A stretch of 64,000 nucleotides of DNA from Umbribacter vaginalis (GTDB taxonomy: Bacteria; Actinomycetota; Coriobacteriia; Coriobacteriales; Eggerthellaceae). Location of the stretch: contig KQ959705.1 of assembly GCA_001552935.1 (NCBI GenBank), forward strand, positions 8,813-72,812. The letters are read 5' to 3'. A program made the position numbers and the translations under genes. Positions within the stretch are counted from its first letter, which is position 1. Each line of letters opens with the position of its first letter. Below, one piece after another: positions 35,209 through 44,865 of this stretch. Under the pieces are notes generated by a model. It made no database searches. It saw only the letters and a list, made by a program, of their open reading frames with translations, and was not told where the DNA came from.

Positions 35209-35634
35209 ATGAAATTATCTGCACGCAATCAATTTACGGGTGTTGTATCGCATGTAACAGAAGGTGCGGTAAATGGCATTGTAAGCATTAAGCTTGGCGA
35301 AGACACTATCAAAGCCAACATCACAAATGAAGCAATCAAAGAGCTTGGCTTGCACGAGGGTACAAAAGCTATGGCAGTTGTAAAAGCAACTAATGTTATG
35401 TTTGCCGCCGGATCAAGCAAAATCGAAGGTATTTCTGCACGCAATCAGTTTGTTGGTAAGATTGTTTCCCTTGAAGAGGGTGCGGTGAATGGTCACGTAA
35501 GCCTTGAAACAGCATCGGGATTGCGCATTTCTGGCTCTATTACGAACGAAGCTATTGAAGCGCTTGGTTTGGCAGAAGGCAACAGTGCTGTTGCACTGGT
35601 AAAGTCGACCGACGTAATTGTTGCGGTTGACTAA
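35209..35634 (+). CDS. Molbindin-like protein with two Mop domains
   Basis: A 141-residue protein, AGGAAGGAA site; start at MKLSARNQF. It consists of two tandem Mop (TOBE-like) repeats, each beginning SARNQF-G-V and containing EGAVNG-VS, ITNEAI-LGL-EG and VVKATNVM/LVKSTDVI. Di-Mop molbindins store molybdate or tungstate in the cytosol; the same fold occurs in ModE and ModC. No molybdate transporter or molybdoenzyme gene is next to it. Confidence 0.88.
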   Translation: MKLSARNQFTGVVSHVTEGAVNGIVSIKLGEDTIKANITNEAIKELGLHEGTKAMAVVKATNVMFAAGSSKIEGISARNQFVGKIVSLEEGAVNGHVSLETASGLRISGSITNEAIEALGLAEGNSAVALVKSTDVIVAVD

Positions 35635-35858
35635 GTGCGCGCATGCTTATCGCGCTTCGTGTGCCTGCACAGGAAAACGAAGCGATAATGTACTGAACGA
35701 TGCAAGCTTATACTGCTCTGCATAACATGCATATGCGTATGCTACGAATTGCAATTACATTGTGTGCGTATACGCAACGTATTTAGTCTGGGAAAATACA
35801 ATATAAAAAGCATATGGCACACAAAATAAGCAACATATGACGAGTGAAGTAGGTTCAC

Positions 35859-35885
35859 AAGCCCCTTGCAAAAGGGGCTTTTTTG
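35859..35885 (+). terminator. Rho-independent terminator
   Basis: AAGCCCCTT (35859-35867) pairs perfectly with AAGGGGCTT (35872-35880) over a 4-nt loop, followed by T. It lies about 225 bp after the molbindin stop. Confidence 0.85.
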
Positions 35886-36248
35886 CGGTGTAACACGTAT
35901 CGTTATTACTAACACACAGCAAGCATACGGTATTATATGGTTGTGCTTGCTATATAAGCCCATGTAAACATTATAATTTTAATTTTTCGAGAAGCGATTT
36001 TGTTACGTGTCTATCGTTACATAACAAGCTAAGTTTTATCAAAGTATAAAAATACTATATTATATTCATAAATAAAGCACAATTATCATAGATGTAATAA
36101 ATTATAACGAATGAGCATTTAGATACGGTTTTTCTTACACGAATGCTACCGGCGCGTGCATGGTACGTGTATTTGTTATGTGTTTGTAACCGTATATTAG
36201 AAAACGTGTTTAACCGTGCAATTAGTAGGATAACAGTAAGGAGAAGTT
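35886..36248. other. AT-rich leader region before the CWB2 protein gene
   Basis: About 360 bp of AT-rich sequence (TATATTATATT-like tracts around 36055-36070) with no gene seen. It likely contains the promoter and a long leader of the surface-protein gene; no single promoter could be chosen. Confidence 0.4.
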
Positions 36249-38624
36249 ATGTTAAACGGAACTAAGGCAGTTTCATTAAGGTGGGCAATTCCTGCAGCCG
36301 TAGCATGCGCTGCAGTTTCAGCCGCTTTATTTGCTGCACAACCTGCTCAGGCAGATGAGTACGATAGCAGCGTACCAGTAGGTAATTTTAGCCGTATCGC
36401 TGGCGCAACTGCGCTTGATACAAACGCTAAGATTGTATCGAAATACATTGAAGCCTACGGTGCAAACTACGATAGGCAAAATGTAATTCTGGTAACCAAA
36501 GACTTGTATCATGACGCATTGAGCGCTTCTGCTCTTGCTGGTCAGCTTAATTGCCCCATTGTTTTAACAGGAAGCACTAAGCTGTCAGCTCAGTCTGCTG
36601 ATGCTATTTCTGGTATCAATAACCTTAAAGTTTCCGATAAGGACATGTCTCTTAAGCAAATTAAAGAATGGAATAATACAAAGAGAAAAGAAAACAAAGA
36701 CACCAACACAACGCTTACGGTATGGATTGTTGGTGGCGAAAAGGTAGTTTACAAGCAAGTTGAAAAAGATCTTGCTGAATTAACTCAGCACACTGGCGTG
36801 AAATATGAAATTAAGCGTATTGCCGGCGATTATGCTTCTGATACTTCTCTTAGAGTAGCAGAAACCATTGAATCGCTGAAAAAAGCTCAAAAGGCAGATA
36901 ACAAAAAAGACTTCGCAGGTAATGCTGCAGTTGAATACAAAACATGCTATGTAGCAACCTCTGCCGATTACTTTGACGCTCTTTCAATTTTTTCAATGGC
37001 TGATGCAGAAAAAACACCTATCTTCCTTACTAATAGCATGAACAAGCTCGATCAAAAAGCGCTTGATCAAATTAAGAAAGACGGTTACAACACTGTAACA
37101 ATTGTTGGTGGTCCAAACGCAGTTGATTCATCAGTTGACGCAGCTCTTAGAGGCGTTGGCGTAGGCAGTGTTACCCGCGTGTTTGGTGAAACTGGTTATG
37201 ACACATCTCGTGAGTTTGCTCGTACGGTTGTTAATGGTAAAGTTGATGATGGTGGTAACAAAGTCGCGAGCAATATTACTCTTGCAACTGGCTGGGGTTA
37301 TCAAGATGCTATGTCAGCAGCTCCTCTTGCTGCAAAAACTGGCAACCCCGTATTAATTGCTGATGACACGAACTACACAGCAGCTCTTGATGTTGTTAAA
37401 GCAATTAAGGACAAAGATAAGCGTATTGAAAGCGGTACCATCTTTGGTGGTAAATCGGTAGTATCTGAAACTGTTCGTCTTGCATTTGAAGATGCAATTT
37501 CAGACCTTAAAGTAACGCTTACTGACGCTGATGGTAACGTAATGAATGCTGGCGAAGATGGCGACCCAGTTTCGCACATGTGGTTCCGTAATACAGAGCT
37601 TACGCATACAACTACCGCTCAGGAAACTGTATACTTTAATCAAAAAGAAGGCGCATGGTATCTGGTACGTGCCACTGATTACACTACATTAAAAGATGTT
37701 ATGGAAAAGGCACTTAAAGACGTACAAAAAGACACCCTTGCAGATTACGTCGTTAACCTTGGCAGCGGTAAGGATGCTGTATCCTTCAATGGTTATCTTT
37801 TGGACAATGCTCAGCAGTTCAAAGGTGTAGCAGGTGACGGCCATTCTGCTGATCCTGGTCACGATGAGCAGCTTGCTCTTAAAGCTAAGTATAAGGAACT
37901 TGATACTCGCTTAAAGGCATTCCAGAAGCTGTTAACGGCTGACGTTACGCCGCAACTTTACGCTCAACTTGACGCATTTAATAGCGATACCTACTTTGGT
38001 TATCTTGGCGATGTCAAGGGTGCTGTGCTTAAGCAGTTATTTGTTGACATTAAGAATATTAACGAGAATCCAGCATTAACAACTGACGATAAAACTGGAA
38101 AGCTGACAGCGAAGTATAAAAAAGTTCAGGATACTCTTAAAGATGGTGGTACAGAGGCTGCGACCAACACTATTCTTAAGGCACAGAACTATCAAGATCA
38201 ATTAGACGCTGTTGATTATTCACTGCATGGTGCAAATGATGGTACACCTGAAAAGACACGTTGGGAGAAGCATACGTTCAAACTTGCAGCTTCTACGGCT
38301 TTTGCTCCTTGCTTAGCGTATCAGTACTATACGGTAAAGATTGACGGTGCGAGCGCAACTGTTAAACCTACGACCGAGCAAGTAACTGCTGCACATGATG
38401 CGCTTGACAAAGCCATTGCTGCTGCTACCGATCCAATGAAGTTTGCTACGTATCTTGATGCGAAATTTGTTGGTGCTGATACTCAGTTCTACAAGGCAAC
38501 AGACAAAGCTCGTTTGCTGCAAGGTGTAACAACAGAAGACTTCTTCAAGCCTGAGGCACTTGTTTCACACCTGCCAGCTGGTGTATCAAGCATTACGTTT
38601 GGCGTTTACAAGCCTCAAAAGTAG
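36249..38624 (+). CDS. Secreted cell-wall protein with CWB2 repeats
   Basis: A 791-residue secreted protein; AAGGAGAAG site. The signal peptide ends QPAQA before DEYDSS. Residues about 40-410 hold three CWB2-type repeats (FSRIAGATALDTNAKIVSKYI; IKRIAGDYASDTSLRVAETI; VTRVFGETGYDTSREFARTVV, each followed by LVT/VATS/LATG...DALSA and IVGG), which bind wall polymer non-covalently in Gram-positive bacteria. The remaining 380 residues are Lys/Asp/Ala-rich with predicted helices and match no domain I recognise. Likely an abundant surface protein: codon use is biased and the leader is long. Confidence 0.9.
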   Translation: MLNGTKAVSLRWAIPAAVACAAVSAALFAAQPAQADEYDSSVPVGNFSRIAGATALDTNAKIVSKYIEAYGANYDRQNVILVTKDLYHDALSASALAGQLNCPIVLTGSTKLSAQSADAISGINNLKVSDKDMSLKQIKEWNNTKRKENKDTNTTLTVWIVGGEKVVYKQVEKDLAELTQHTGVKYEIKRIAGDYASDTSLRVAETIESLKKAQKADNKKDFAGNAAVEYKTCYVATSADYFDALSIFSMADAEKTPIFLTNSMNKLDQKALDQIKKDGYNTVTIVGGPNAVDSSVDAALRGVGVGSVTRVFGETGYDTSREFARTVVNGKVDDGGNKVASNITLATGWGYQDAMSAAPLAAKTGNPVLIADDTNYTAALDVVKAIKDKDKRIESGTIFGGKSVVSETVRLAFEDAISDLKVTLTDADGNVMNAGEDGDPVSHMWFRNTELTHTTTAQETVYFNQKEGAWYLVRATDYTTLKDVMEKALKDVQKDTLADYVVNLGSGKDAVSFNGYLLDNAQQFKGVAGDGHSADPGHDEQLALKAKYKELDTRLKAFQKLLTADVTPQLYAQLDAFNSDTYFGYLGDVKGAVLKQLFVDIKNINENPALTTDDKTGKLTAKYKKVQDTLKDGGTEAATNTILKAQNYQDQLDAVDYSLHGANDGTPEKTRWEKHTFKLAASTAFAPCLAYQYYTVKIDGASATVKPTTEQVTAAHDALDKAIAAATDPMKFATYLDAKFVGADTQFYKATDKARLLQGVTTEDFFKPEALVSHLPAGVSSITFGVYKPQK

Positions 38625-38659
38625 TCGTTACTTTATCCTTACTCATTCCTAGTAGGTCA

Positions 38660-38690
38660 GAAAGGTAGTCTTCTTGAGGGGCTGCCTTTC
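38660..38690 (+). terminator. Hairpin after the CWB2 gene
   Basis: Arms GAAAGGTAG (38660-38668) and CTGCCTTTC (38682-38690) pair with one G-U. There is no full T-run, so termination is probable but not certain. Confidence 0.5.
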
Positions 38691-38829
38691 CTCGTTTATA
38701 GCGCTTTCCCAATACAATAGTTTTTACGTATCGTGCGGTATTCATGCGGGTATTTCATTTTTGCTGTATGCCGGCATCTTTCATACTATAATAAACACCA
38801 TACAAATGTATTCGTTTCAAGGAGCAAGT

Positions 38830-39894
38830 ATGTCGCTTTCTATTGGTATTGTTGGACTTCCCAATGTAGGCAAATCTACCTTATTTAATGCGCTTACCAA
38901 CAACAAAGCGCTTGCTGCAAATTATCCCTTTGCAACCATCGAGCCTAATGTGGGTATTGTGCCTATTCCCGATGCACGTTTGCACACGCTTGCTGCTATC
39001 GATAACGCTCAACGTACCATCCCTGCTACGGTTGAGTTTGTCGATATTGCAGGGTTGGTGGCAGGCGCATCGCAAGGAGAGGGGCTTGGCAATCAATTTC
39101 TTGCTAACATACGTGAAACCGATGCCATCTGTGAAGTAGTACGTTATTTTTCCGACCCTGATGTTGTACATGTTGCAGGTAAAGTGAACCCCTCAAGCGA
39201 CGTGGATACTATCCACACTGAACTTCAACTTGCCGATTTGGCTACTGTTGAAAAAGCGCTTCCGCGCCTTGAAAAAGAAGCAAAACGCGAAAAAGCGAAA
39301 GCCGAAACGCTTGCTACTGCTAAGCTGGTGTACAAAGCGCTTTCTGATGGTATTTCTGCGCGCGATGCGAATTTAACGCTCGAACAGCAAGCACATATTG
39401 CCGATCTGCATTTACTTACCATGAAACCCATTTTGTATGTAGCAAATGTTGATGAAGATCAGCTTACGTCGACACTTGCACCGATACACGGATCACAACC
39501 GGTTTTGGTAAGTGCTAAAATTGAACAAGATTTAGCAGGCCTTGACGCCAGTGAGGCACAGTTGTTCCTTGAAGAGCTTGGCTTGCAAGAAAGCGGCCTT
39601 GCTCGTCTTGCGCGCAGTGCATATGCGTTGTTAGGCTTGCAGTCGTATTTTACGTCAGGTGAAAAAGAAACACGCGCATGGACTATTCCTATTGGAGCAA
39701 AAGCGCCCCAGGCAGCAGGCGTTATTCACTCCGATTTCGAGCGTGGATTTATTAAAGCTGAAACAGCTTCCTATGACGATTATGTTGCGTATCAGGGAGA
39801 AGCGGGCTGTCGTGCTGCAGGGCGTCTTCGTCAAGAAGGCAAAGATTATGTGGTATGTGATGGCGACGTGATGCATTTTAAATTTAATGTATAA
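38830..39894 (+). CDS. ychF: Redox-regulated ATPase YchF (Obg-family)
   Basis: A 354-residue cytosolic protein starting at MSLSIGIVGLPNVGKST behind AAGGAG. G1 (GLPNVGKST), switch I (YPFATIEPNVG), G3 (VDIAGLVAGASQGEGLGN) and the altered G4 (NVDE in place of NKxD, which gives ATP preference) are visible, followed by a coiled arm and a TGS-type C-terminal domain (SYFTSGEKETRAW...VIHSDFERGFIKAE). YchF associates with ribosomes and stress responses. GCGCC TTAT GGCGC follows the stop as a small hairpin without T-run. Confidence 0.95.
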   Translation: MSLSIGIVGLPNVGKSTLFNALTNNKALAANYPFATIEPNVGIVPIPDARLHTLAAIDNAQRTIPATVEFVDIAGLVAGASQGEGLGNQFLANIRETDAICEVVRYFSDPDVVHVAGKVNPSSDVDTIHTELQLADLATVEKALPRLEKEAKREKAKAETLATAKLVYKALSDGISARDANLTLEQQAHIADLHLLTMKPILYVANVDEDQLTSTLAPIHGSQPVLVSAKIEQDLAGLDASEAQLFLEELGLQESGLARLARSAYALLGLQSYFTSGEKETRAWTIPIGAKAPQAAGVIHSDFERGFIKAETASYDDYVAYQGEAGCRAAGRLRQEGKDYVVCDGDVMHFKFNV

Positions 39895-40068
39895 GCGCCT
39901 TATGGCGCATAAGGAGCGTTCTAGAATGTGAGCAGCTCTTTGGAATGTGAGTAGCTTTTTGATGTAGTTAGTGTACAGGATTGTAAGGAACATTCTGCTG
40001 CTTGCATATTTGCTGCTTATACATCCGCTGTTTATACAGGTGTTGTTTAAAGAGAAAGAAAGTAACGT

Positions 40069-40401
40069 ATGACTTCAACGAACCAACCACCGTGTGAATA
40101 TGTTTCGCAAGCTGATGTACGAGCTATTGCATCGTACGCGCGGCTGCGCTTGTCTGATGATGAAATTGAGCCTATGACACGCGATTTAAACAACATCATC
40201 GAAAGTTTAAAACCTATTACCGAGTATAACCTTGATGGCGTTCAGCCAACATTTCATCCTATTGGCGGTATGGAAAATGTTATGCGCCCCGATATTCCCG
40301 AATCAGAGTTTTCTCAGGAAACTGCCTTGGAAAATGCTCCCTCAAAGCAAGGAGAATTTTTCTTAATTCCATCAATTTTAGGCGAAAGTGGTACTAACTA
40401 A
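40069..40401 (+). CDS. gatC: Aspartyl/glutamyl-tRNA amidotransferase subunit C
   Basis: A 110-residue protein, slightly longer than the usual 95-100. It has the GatC pattern VRAIASYARLRLSDDEIEPMTRDLNNIIESLKPITEYNLDGVQPTFHP and the C-terminal VMRPDIPESEFSQETALENAPSKQGEFFLIPSIL. GatC wraps and stabilises GatA in the complex that converts Glu-tRNA(Gln) and Asp-tRNA(Asn) to the amide forms. Its stop overlaps the gatA start by one base. Confidence 0.95.
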   Translation: MTSTNQPPCEYVSQADVRAIASYARLRLSDDEIEPMTRDLNNIIESLKPITEYNLDGVQPTFHPIGGMENVMRPDIPESEFSQETALENAPSKQGEFFLIPSILGESGTN

Positions 40402-42035
40402 TGGAAAAAACGCCCTGTATTGCAACACTGTCTATTGCTCAGTTGCACGATCATTTAAAGCGTAAAGATTTTTCTGCAAAACGCATCGTAGACGCGTATT
40501 ACGCGCGCATTCGCGATTTTGAGCCCGAAATACATGCTTATACGCAACTTACGAGCACACAAGCCTATGAAGCTGCAAAGCGTGTTGATGACGCTATTGC
40601 TAACGGCACTTTTGATGAACTGGGTTTGTTGGCGGGTGTTCCCATTGCTTTTAAAGACAATATGAACATGCAAGGAACAAATACTACTTGTTCATCGCAT
40701 ATGTTAGAGCATTACGTGTCGCCTTTTGATGCAACGTGTGTTGCGAACGCACTGCATGCGGGAGCGCTGCCGTTAGGCAAGTTGAATATGGATGAGTTTG
40801 CGTTTGGTTCCTCTACGGAAACGTCCGCGTTTGGAGCAACGCACAATCCGTGGGATACAAGCCGTGTACCAGGTGGTTCTTCGGGCGGATCGGCCGCTGC
40901 GATAAGTGCAGGCTTAGCAAGTGTTACCTTGGGTTCAGACACGGGTGGTTCTATTCGACAACCAGCAAGTTTTTGCGGCTGTATTGGCGTAAAGCCATCG
41001 TATGGTATTGTTTCGCGCTATGGAGTAGTTGCGTTTGGCTCATCGCTCGATCAGGTTGGGCCTTTTGCGCGCTCAGTGCGCGATGCTGCTATAACACTTG
41101 ATGCCATTAAAGGCTACGATAAGCACGATGTTACTTCGCAGCATTTGAATGTGAACTATGCAAGCGTACTTCAAGGCGATGCGCGCAGTGTGCTGCGTGG
41201 TATGCGCATTGGCGTTGTTCCTGAATTTATGGACGCACAAGGTTTGCATGCAGACGTGAAAGAGCGTGTTCACGATGCGATTTGTGCACTTGAGCGCATG
41301 GGAGCGCATATTGTAGAAGTATCGCTGCCCGATGCGCGCGCTGCTATGAGCGCCTATTATGTGTTAGGTCCTTGCGAAGCGTTCTCGAATTTGGCGCGTT
41401 TCGATTCGGTGCGCTATGGTCATGCTCACGTTGATGCCACTAATTTGGAAGATCGCTACGAGCTTTCGCGCTCTGAAGGTTTTGGAGCGGAAGCGAAACG
41501 TCGCATTATGCTGGGCAGCTATTTGCTTTCTGCTGGTGTATACGAAAAGTATTATTATCCTGCACAGCAAGTACGCACCCTTATCACGCGTGATTATGTG
41601 GAGGCATTTAAGCAGGTAGACACTATTGTGTGTCCTGTGGCTCCTCGTGTTGCCTTTAAGTTTGGCGAGATAAGCGACCCAACCGCTATGTATCTGTCGG
41701 ATATGTTTACTATCTCGGTAAATATTGCAGGAAATGGTGCCATGAGTTTCCCTATGCCTCCTAAATCGCCTGATAGTTTACCTATTGGTGTACAAATTAT
41801 GTGTCCGCAGTTCAAAGATGAAAATATGTTTAAAGTTGCGTATGCTCTTGAGCAGGAATATGGAAGTGCACCGCTTGCACCTGCGTTTAGACACGAAGAG
41901 AGCAGGGCGCATAGCAGCAACGCAGCGTCCGCACTCACATCAACTACTGCGTCCGCGCCCGCATGCAATACTGCGTCCGCTCCCATATCCGCATCGGAAC
42001 TTGCGCCATCAACCAATGAAACGGCAGGTGAATAG
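40401..42035 (+). CDS. gatA: Aspartyl/glutamyl-tRNA amidotransferase subunit A
   Basis: A 544-residue amidase that releases ammonia from glutamine for GatB. The Ser-cis-Ser-Lys triad is intact: K85 in IAFKDNM, and the serines in the signature GGSSGGSAAAISAG...LGSDTGGSIRQPASF. Typical GatA proteins have about 485 residues; this one has an added Ala/Ser/Thr/Pro tail of about 55 residues with repeated TASAP units (TTASAPACNTASAPISASE). The gene lies between gatC and gatB with no gap. Confidence 0.95.
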   Translation: MEKTPCIATLSIAQLHDHLKRKDFSAKRIVDAYYARIRDFEPEIHAYTQLTSTQAYEAAKRVDDAIANGTFDELGLLAGVPIAFKDNMNMQGTNTTCSSHMLEHYVSPFDATCVANALHAGALPLGKLNMDEFAFGSSTETSAFGATHNPWDTSRVPGGSSGGSAAAISAGLASVTLGSDTGGSIRQPASFCGCIGVKPSYGIVSRYGVVAFGSSLDQVGPFARSVRDAAITLDAIKGYDKHDVTSQHLNVNYASVLQGDARSVLRGMRIGVVPEFMDAQGLHADVKERVHDAICALERMGAHIVEVSLPDARAAMSAYYVLGPCEAFSNLARFDSVRYGHAHVDATNLEDRYELSRSEGFGAEAKRRIMLGSYLLSAGVYEKYYYPAQQVRTLITRDYVEAFKQVDTIVCPVAPRVAFKFGEISDPTAMYLSDMFTISVNIAGNGAMSFPMPPKSPDSLPIGVQIMCPQFKDENMFKVAYALEQEYGSAPLAPAFRHEESRAHSSNAASALTSTTASAPACNTASAPISASELAPSTNETAGE

Positions 42036-42036
42036 C

Positions 42037-43623
42037 ATGAAAACGCTTGAAGAAATTCTTGAAACATGGGAGCCTGTTATCGGTCTTGAAATTCATGCCG
42101 AACTTACCACGTTAACAACCAAAATGTTTTGTGGTTGCAAGCTTGAATACGGTGCAGCACCAAATACCCATACCTGCCCCATTTGCCTTGGTTTACCTGG
42201 GGCGCTACCCGTTCCTAATAAAGCGGCAATTCAGTCGATTGTGCGTGCAGGGCTTGCTACGAATTGCGATATCGAGAAGCGTTCAATGTTTTATCGCAAA
42301 AATTATATGTATCCCGATATGGCGAAAAACTTTCAAACAACACAAGGTCCTATTGCGTTTTGCATGCGTGGACATTTGACGCTTGATGTTGATGGCGCAG
42401 CGGTAAACGAGCGCTATCGTGCGAATTCATTGCAGGTAGGTCAGCAGTTTGAGAACATCGTTAAAACTGAACAAGGCTACAGCGCGCACGTTGGTATTAC
42501 GCGTATTCATATGGAAGAAGACGCAGGTAAAATGATACATATCGGCGGTGATGAGGGGCGTATTGCAGGCGCTACCCACTCGCTTGTTGATTACAATCGT
42601 GCTGGCACACCGCTTATCGAGCTTGTTACCGAGCCCGATTTGCGCACGCCCGAAGAAGCACGTTTGTTCATGCAGAAATTGCGTCAAATTTATATGGCTA
42701 TCGGCATTTCTAATTGTTCTATGGAGCAAGGCTCAATGCGTTGTGATGGTAATATTAGCCTGCGTAAACGAGGAACAACTACCTTAGGTACTAAAACCGA
42801 GCTTAAAAATTTGAACAGCTTTAAGTCGCTGCATGATGGATTGCTGTATGAAATTTGTCGCCAAGCGGAAGTGCTGGAAGAGGGCGGTACCATTTATCAG
42901 GAAACGCGCCATTGGGATCCGTCCTTGAAGTGCACCATTGTGATGCGCACTAAAGAATCGGCTGATGATTATCGCTTATTTCCCGAGCCCGATTTAGCCC
43001 CTTTTAACTTGTCAGATGAGTTTATCGAGGATATTCGTGCAAGCTTGCCCGAGCTGCCCGATGAAAAAATACAGCGTTACCAGAACGATTACCATTTATC
43101 TGCCTATGATGCGCGCCATATTGGCGATGTTGAACAAGCATCCGAGTTTTTTGAAAGTGCGCTTGCGTGTGCAGGCGATGCTGCCATAAAGCTTGCAAAA
43201 CCGCTTGCTAATTTGGTGTTAAACGATCTGTTCGCTCAATTGTCATCGGTCGATATTGATGAGGCTGAATCGGATAAATCGTACTGTGTGCTTACTCCTT
43301 GTGATGCGGTGCGTTTAGTAAGCTTGGTTGATGCATCAGAACTTTCAAGTAGGCAAGCAAAAGAAGTGCTATCAGCTGTTTTAGCAGGTGAGGGAAGCGT
43401 TGACGATGTTGTTTCAAAACGCGGTTTAAAGCAGGTATCCGATACCAGCGTTCTTGAGGGCATTGTTGATGGTGTATTAGCACAATTTCCCGACAAGGTA
43501 CAAGAATTTAAAGCTGGTAAAACAGGCTTGATGGGCTTGTTTGTAGGACAGTGCATGAAAGCTACGAAAGGGCAAGGCAATCCAAAACTGCTTAATGAGA
43601 TTATTGCGCAAAAATTGCAATAG
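42037..43623 (+). CDS. gatB: Aspartyl/glutamyl-tRNA amidotransferase subunit B
   Basis: A 528-residue protein; the ATG at 42037 follows AGGTGA two bases after the gatA stop. It contains the GatB kinase-like core (EPVIGLEIHAELTTLTTKMFCGCKLEYGAAPNTHTCPICLGLPGALPVPN, with zinc cysteines), RIHMEEDAGKMIH and DYNRAGTPLIELVTEPD, and the YqeY-like tail (GLMGLFVGQCMKATKGQGNPKLLNEII). It activates the tRNA-bound acid with ATP and transfers ammonia from GatA. Length is slightly above normal. Confidence 0.96.
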   Translation: MKTLEEILETWEPVIGLEIHAELTTLTTKMFCGCKLEYGAAPNTHTCPICLGLPGALPVPNKAAIQSIVRAGLATNCDIEKRSMFYRKNYMYPDMAKNFQTTQGPIAFCMRGHLTLDVDGAAVNERYRANSLQVGQQFENIVKTEQGYSAHVGITRIHMEEDAGKMIHIGGDEGRIAGATHSLVDYNRAGTPLIELVTEPDLRTPEEARLFMQKLRQIYMAIGISNCSMEQGSMRCDGNISLRKRGTTTLGTKTELKNLNSFKSLHDGLLYEICRQAEVLEEGGTIYQETRHWDPSLKCTIVMRTKESADDYRLFPEPDLAPFNLSDEFIEDIRASLPELPDEKIQRYQNDYHLSAYDARHIGDVEQASEFFESALACAGDAAIKLAKPLANLVLNDLFAQLSSVDIDEAESDKSYCVLTPCDAVRLVSLVDASELSSRQAKEVLSAVLAGEGSVDDVVSKRGLKQVSDTSVLEGIVDGVLAQFPDKVQEFKAGKTGLMGLFVGQCMKATKGQGNPKLLNEIIAQKLQ

Positions 43624-43758
43624 CGACATGTACATGCGAGTTGCAACGACGCGCTCGCGGATGCAAGCTGCAAGGTCGCACTCACGGATCTGAATTGCAA
43701 CATTATGCACATGCGCGTAGCAACAACATACGCAAGAAAGCGAGGTACATCAGGGATT

Positions 43759-44865
43759 ATGTCGTGTTCTACACCAATAACTCCCAACAGCAATCATTCG
43801 TCTGCTCCTGTTGTAAGCGTCATCATTCCCATGTATAACACCGAGCGCTATATTGACGAGTGTATCGCTAGCTTACGAGCGCAAACCTTTCCTTATTTTG
43901 AAGCATTTTGCGTGGACGATGCCTCTGAAGATGCTAGTTTTGTGAGTGCGCAGCGTGCTACGGCTGGTGATGCGCGTTTTACGTGTTTGCAACTGCCTCA
44001 GCATGGCGGCCAGAGTGTGGCGCGTAATGTAGCACTTGAACAGGCACGTGGCGAATATGTTGTTTTGCTTGATAGCGATGATTATCTGGTTCCTTGCGCG
44101 CTTGAACATTTGGTAGCATATGCGCACACCATGCAACTTGACGAGTTGTATTTTAATGCGCGTTCGTTTTATGAATCGCCACAAGCGCACCAGCTTGTTC
44201 GTGAAGATTTTTCTAACCGGCCATCGTTTTCGCAGGTAGCAACTGGTTTAGAGCTGTTTACGTTTTTTCAGCAGCACGATGCGTTTTTTCCTCAAGCGGC
44301 ACTTCGCATGGTTCGGCGTGATCTTATTGAGAAACACGCTATTCGCTTTTATGAGGGTATTATTCACGAAGATGTGCTGTTTACGTTTATGTGCCTTGCG
44401 TATGCGCGCCGTTCGTCGTTTTTAAATGAGCAGCTGTATATGCGCCGCGTGCGTATGGGCTCAACGATGGTGCAGCCGAAACGAACGATTGACAATGTGC
44501 GCGGACATTATGTGTGTATGCGTGAAATTACTACCTGGGTTACACGGCATGAATCGGTGCTTTCACCTGCTATTATCGATGCGCTGGCAAAGCAGCTGTT
44601 TGCGTATCGTGCGCTGTGTGCACGCGATTGGGTACACGATATTGACCCGAGCGATAAACAGGCATTTTTGGCATCCCTTTCGGTACGTGAGCGTTTTGCG
44701 TTTAGCGAGGATATTATTGCGTTGGGTACGTATTTACACGCCAAAGACCAGGAGTTTTATCAGTCGTGCAGCTTTCGCGTGGGAAATGCATTGCTTGCAG
44801 CACCACGTGCTGTTCGTAATATGATTACACGTGCACGTAGCTTTCGAAAGGATAATGCGCAATGA
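43759..44865 (+). CDS. Family 2 glycosyltransferase (first of two)
   Basis: A 368-residue protein starting at ATG 43759. The GT-A fold is marked by VVSVIIPMYNTERYIDECIASLRAQTF, VDDASEDAS, GGQSVARNVALEQARGEYVVLLDSDDYL with the metal-binding DSDD, and IHEDVLFTFMCLAY. It transfers a sugar from a nucleotide donor, probably to a wall or surface polymer; donor and acceptor are unknown. It overlaps a second GT2 gene by four bases. Confidence 0.9.
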   Translation: MSCSTPITPNSNHSSAPVVSVIIPMYNTERYIDECIASLRAQTFPYFEAFCVDDASEDASFVSAQRATAGDARFTCLQLPQHGGQSVARNVALEQARGEYVVLLDSDDYLVPCALEHLVAYAHTMQLDELYFNARSFYESPQAHQLVREDFSNRPSFSQVATGLELFTFFQQHDAFFPQAALRMVRRDLIEKHAIRFYEGIIHEDVLFTFMCLAYARRSSFLNEQLYMRRVRMGSTMVQPKRTIDNVRGHYVCMREITTWVTRHESVLSPAIIDALAKQLFAYRALCARDWVHDIDPSDKQAFLASLSVRERFAFSEDIIALGTYLHAKDQEFYQSCSFRVGNALLAAPRAVRNMITRARSFRKDNAQ

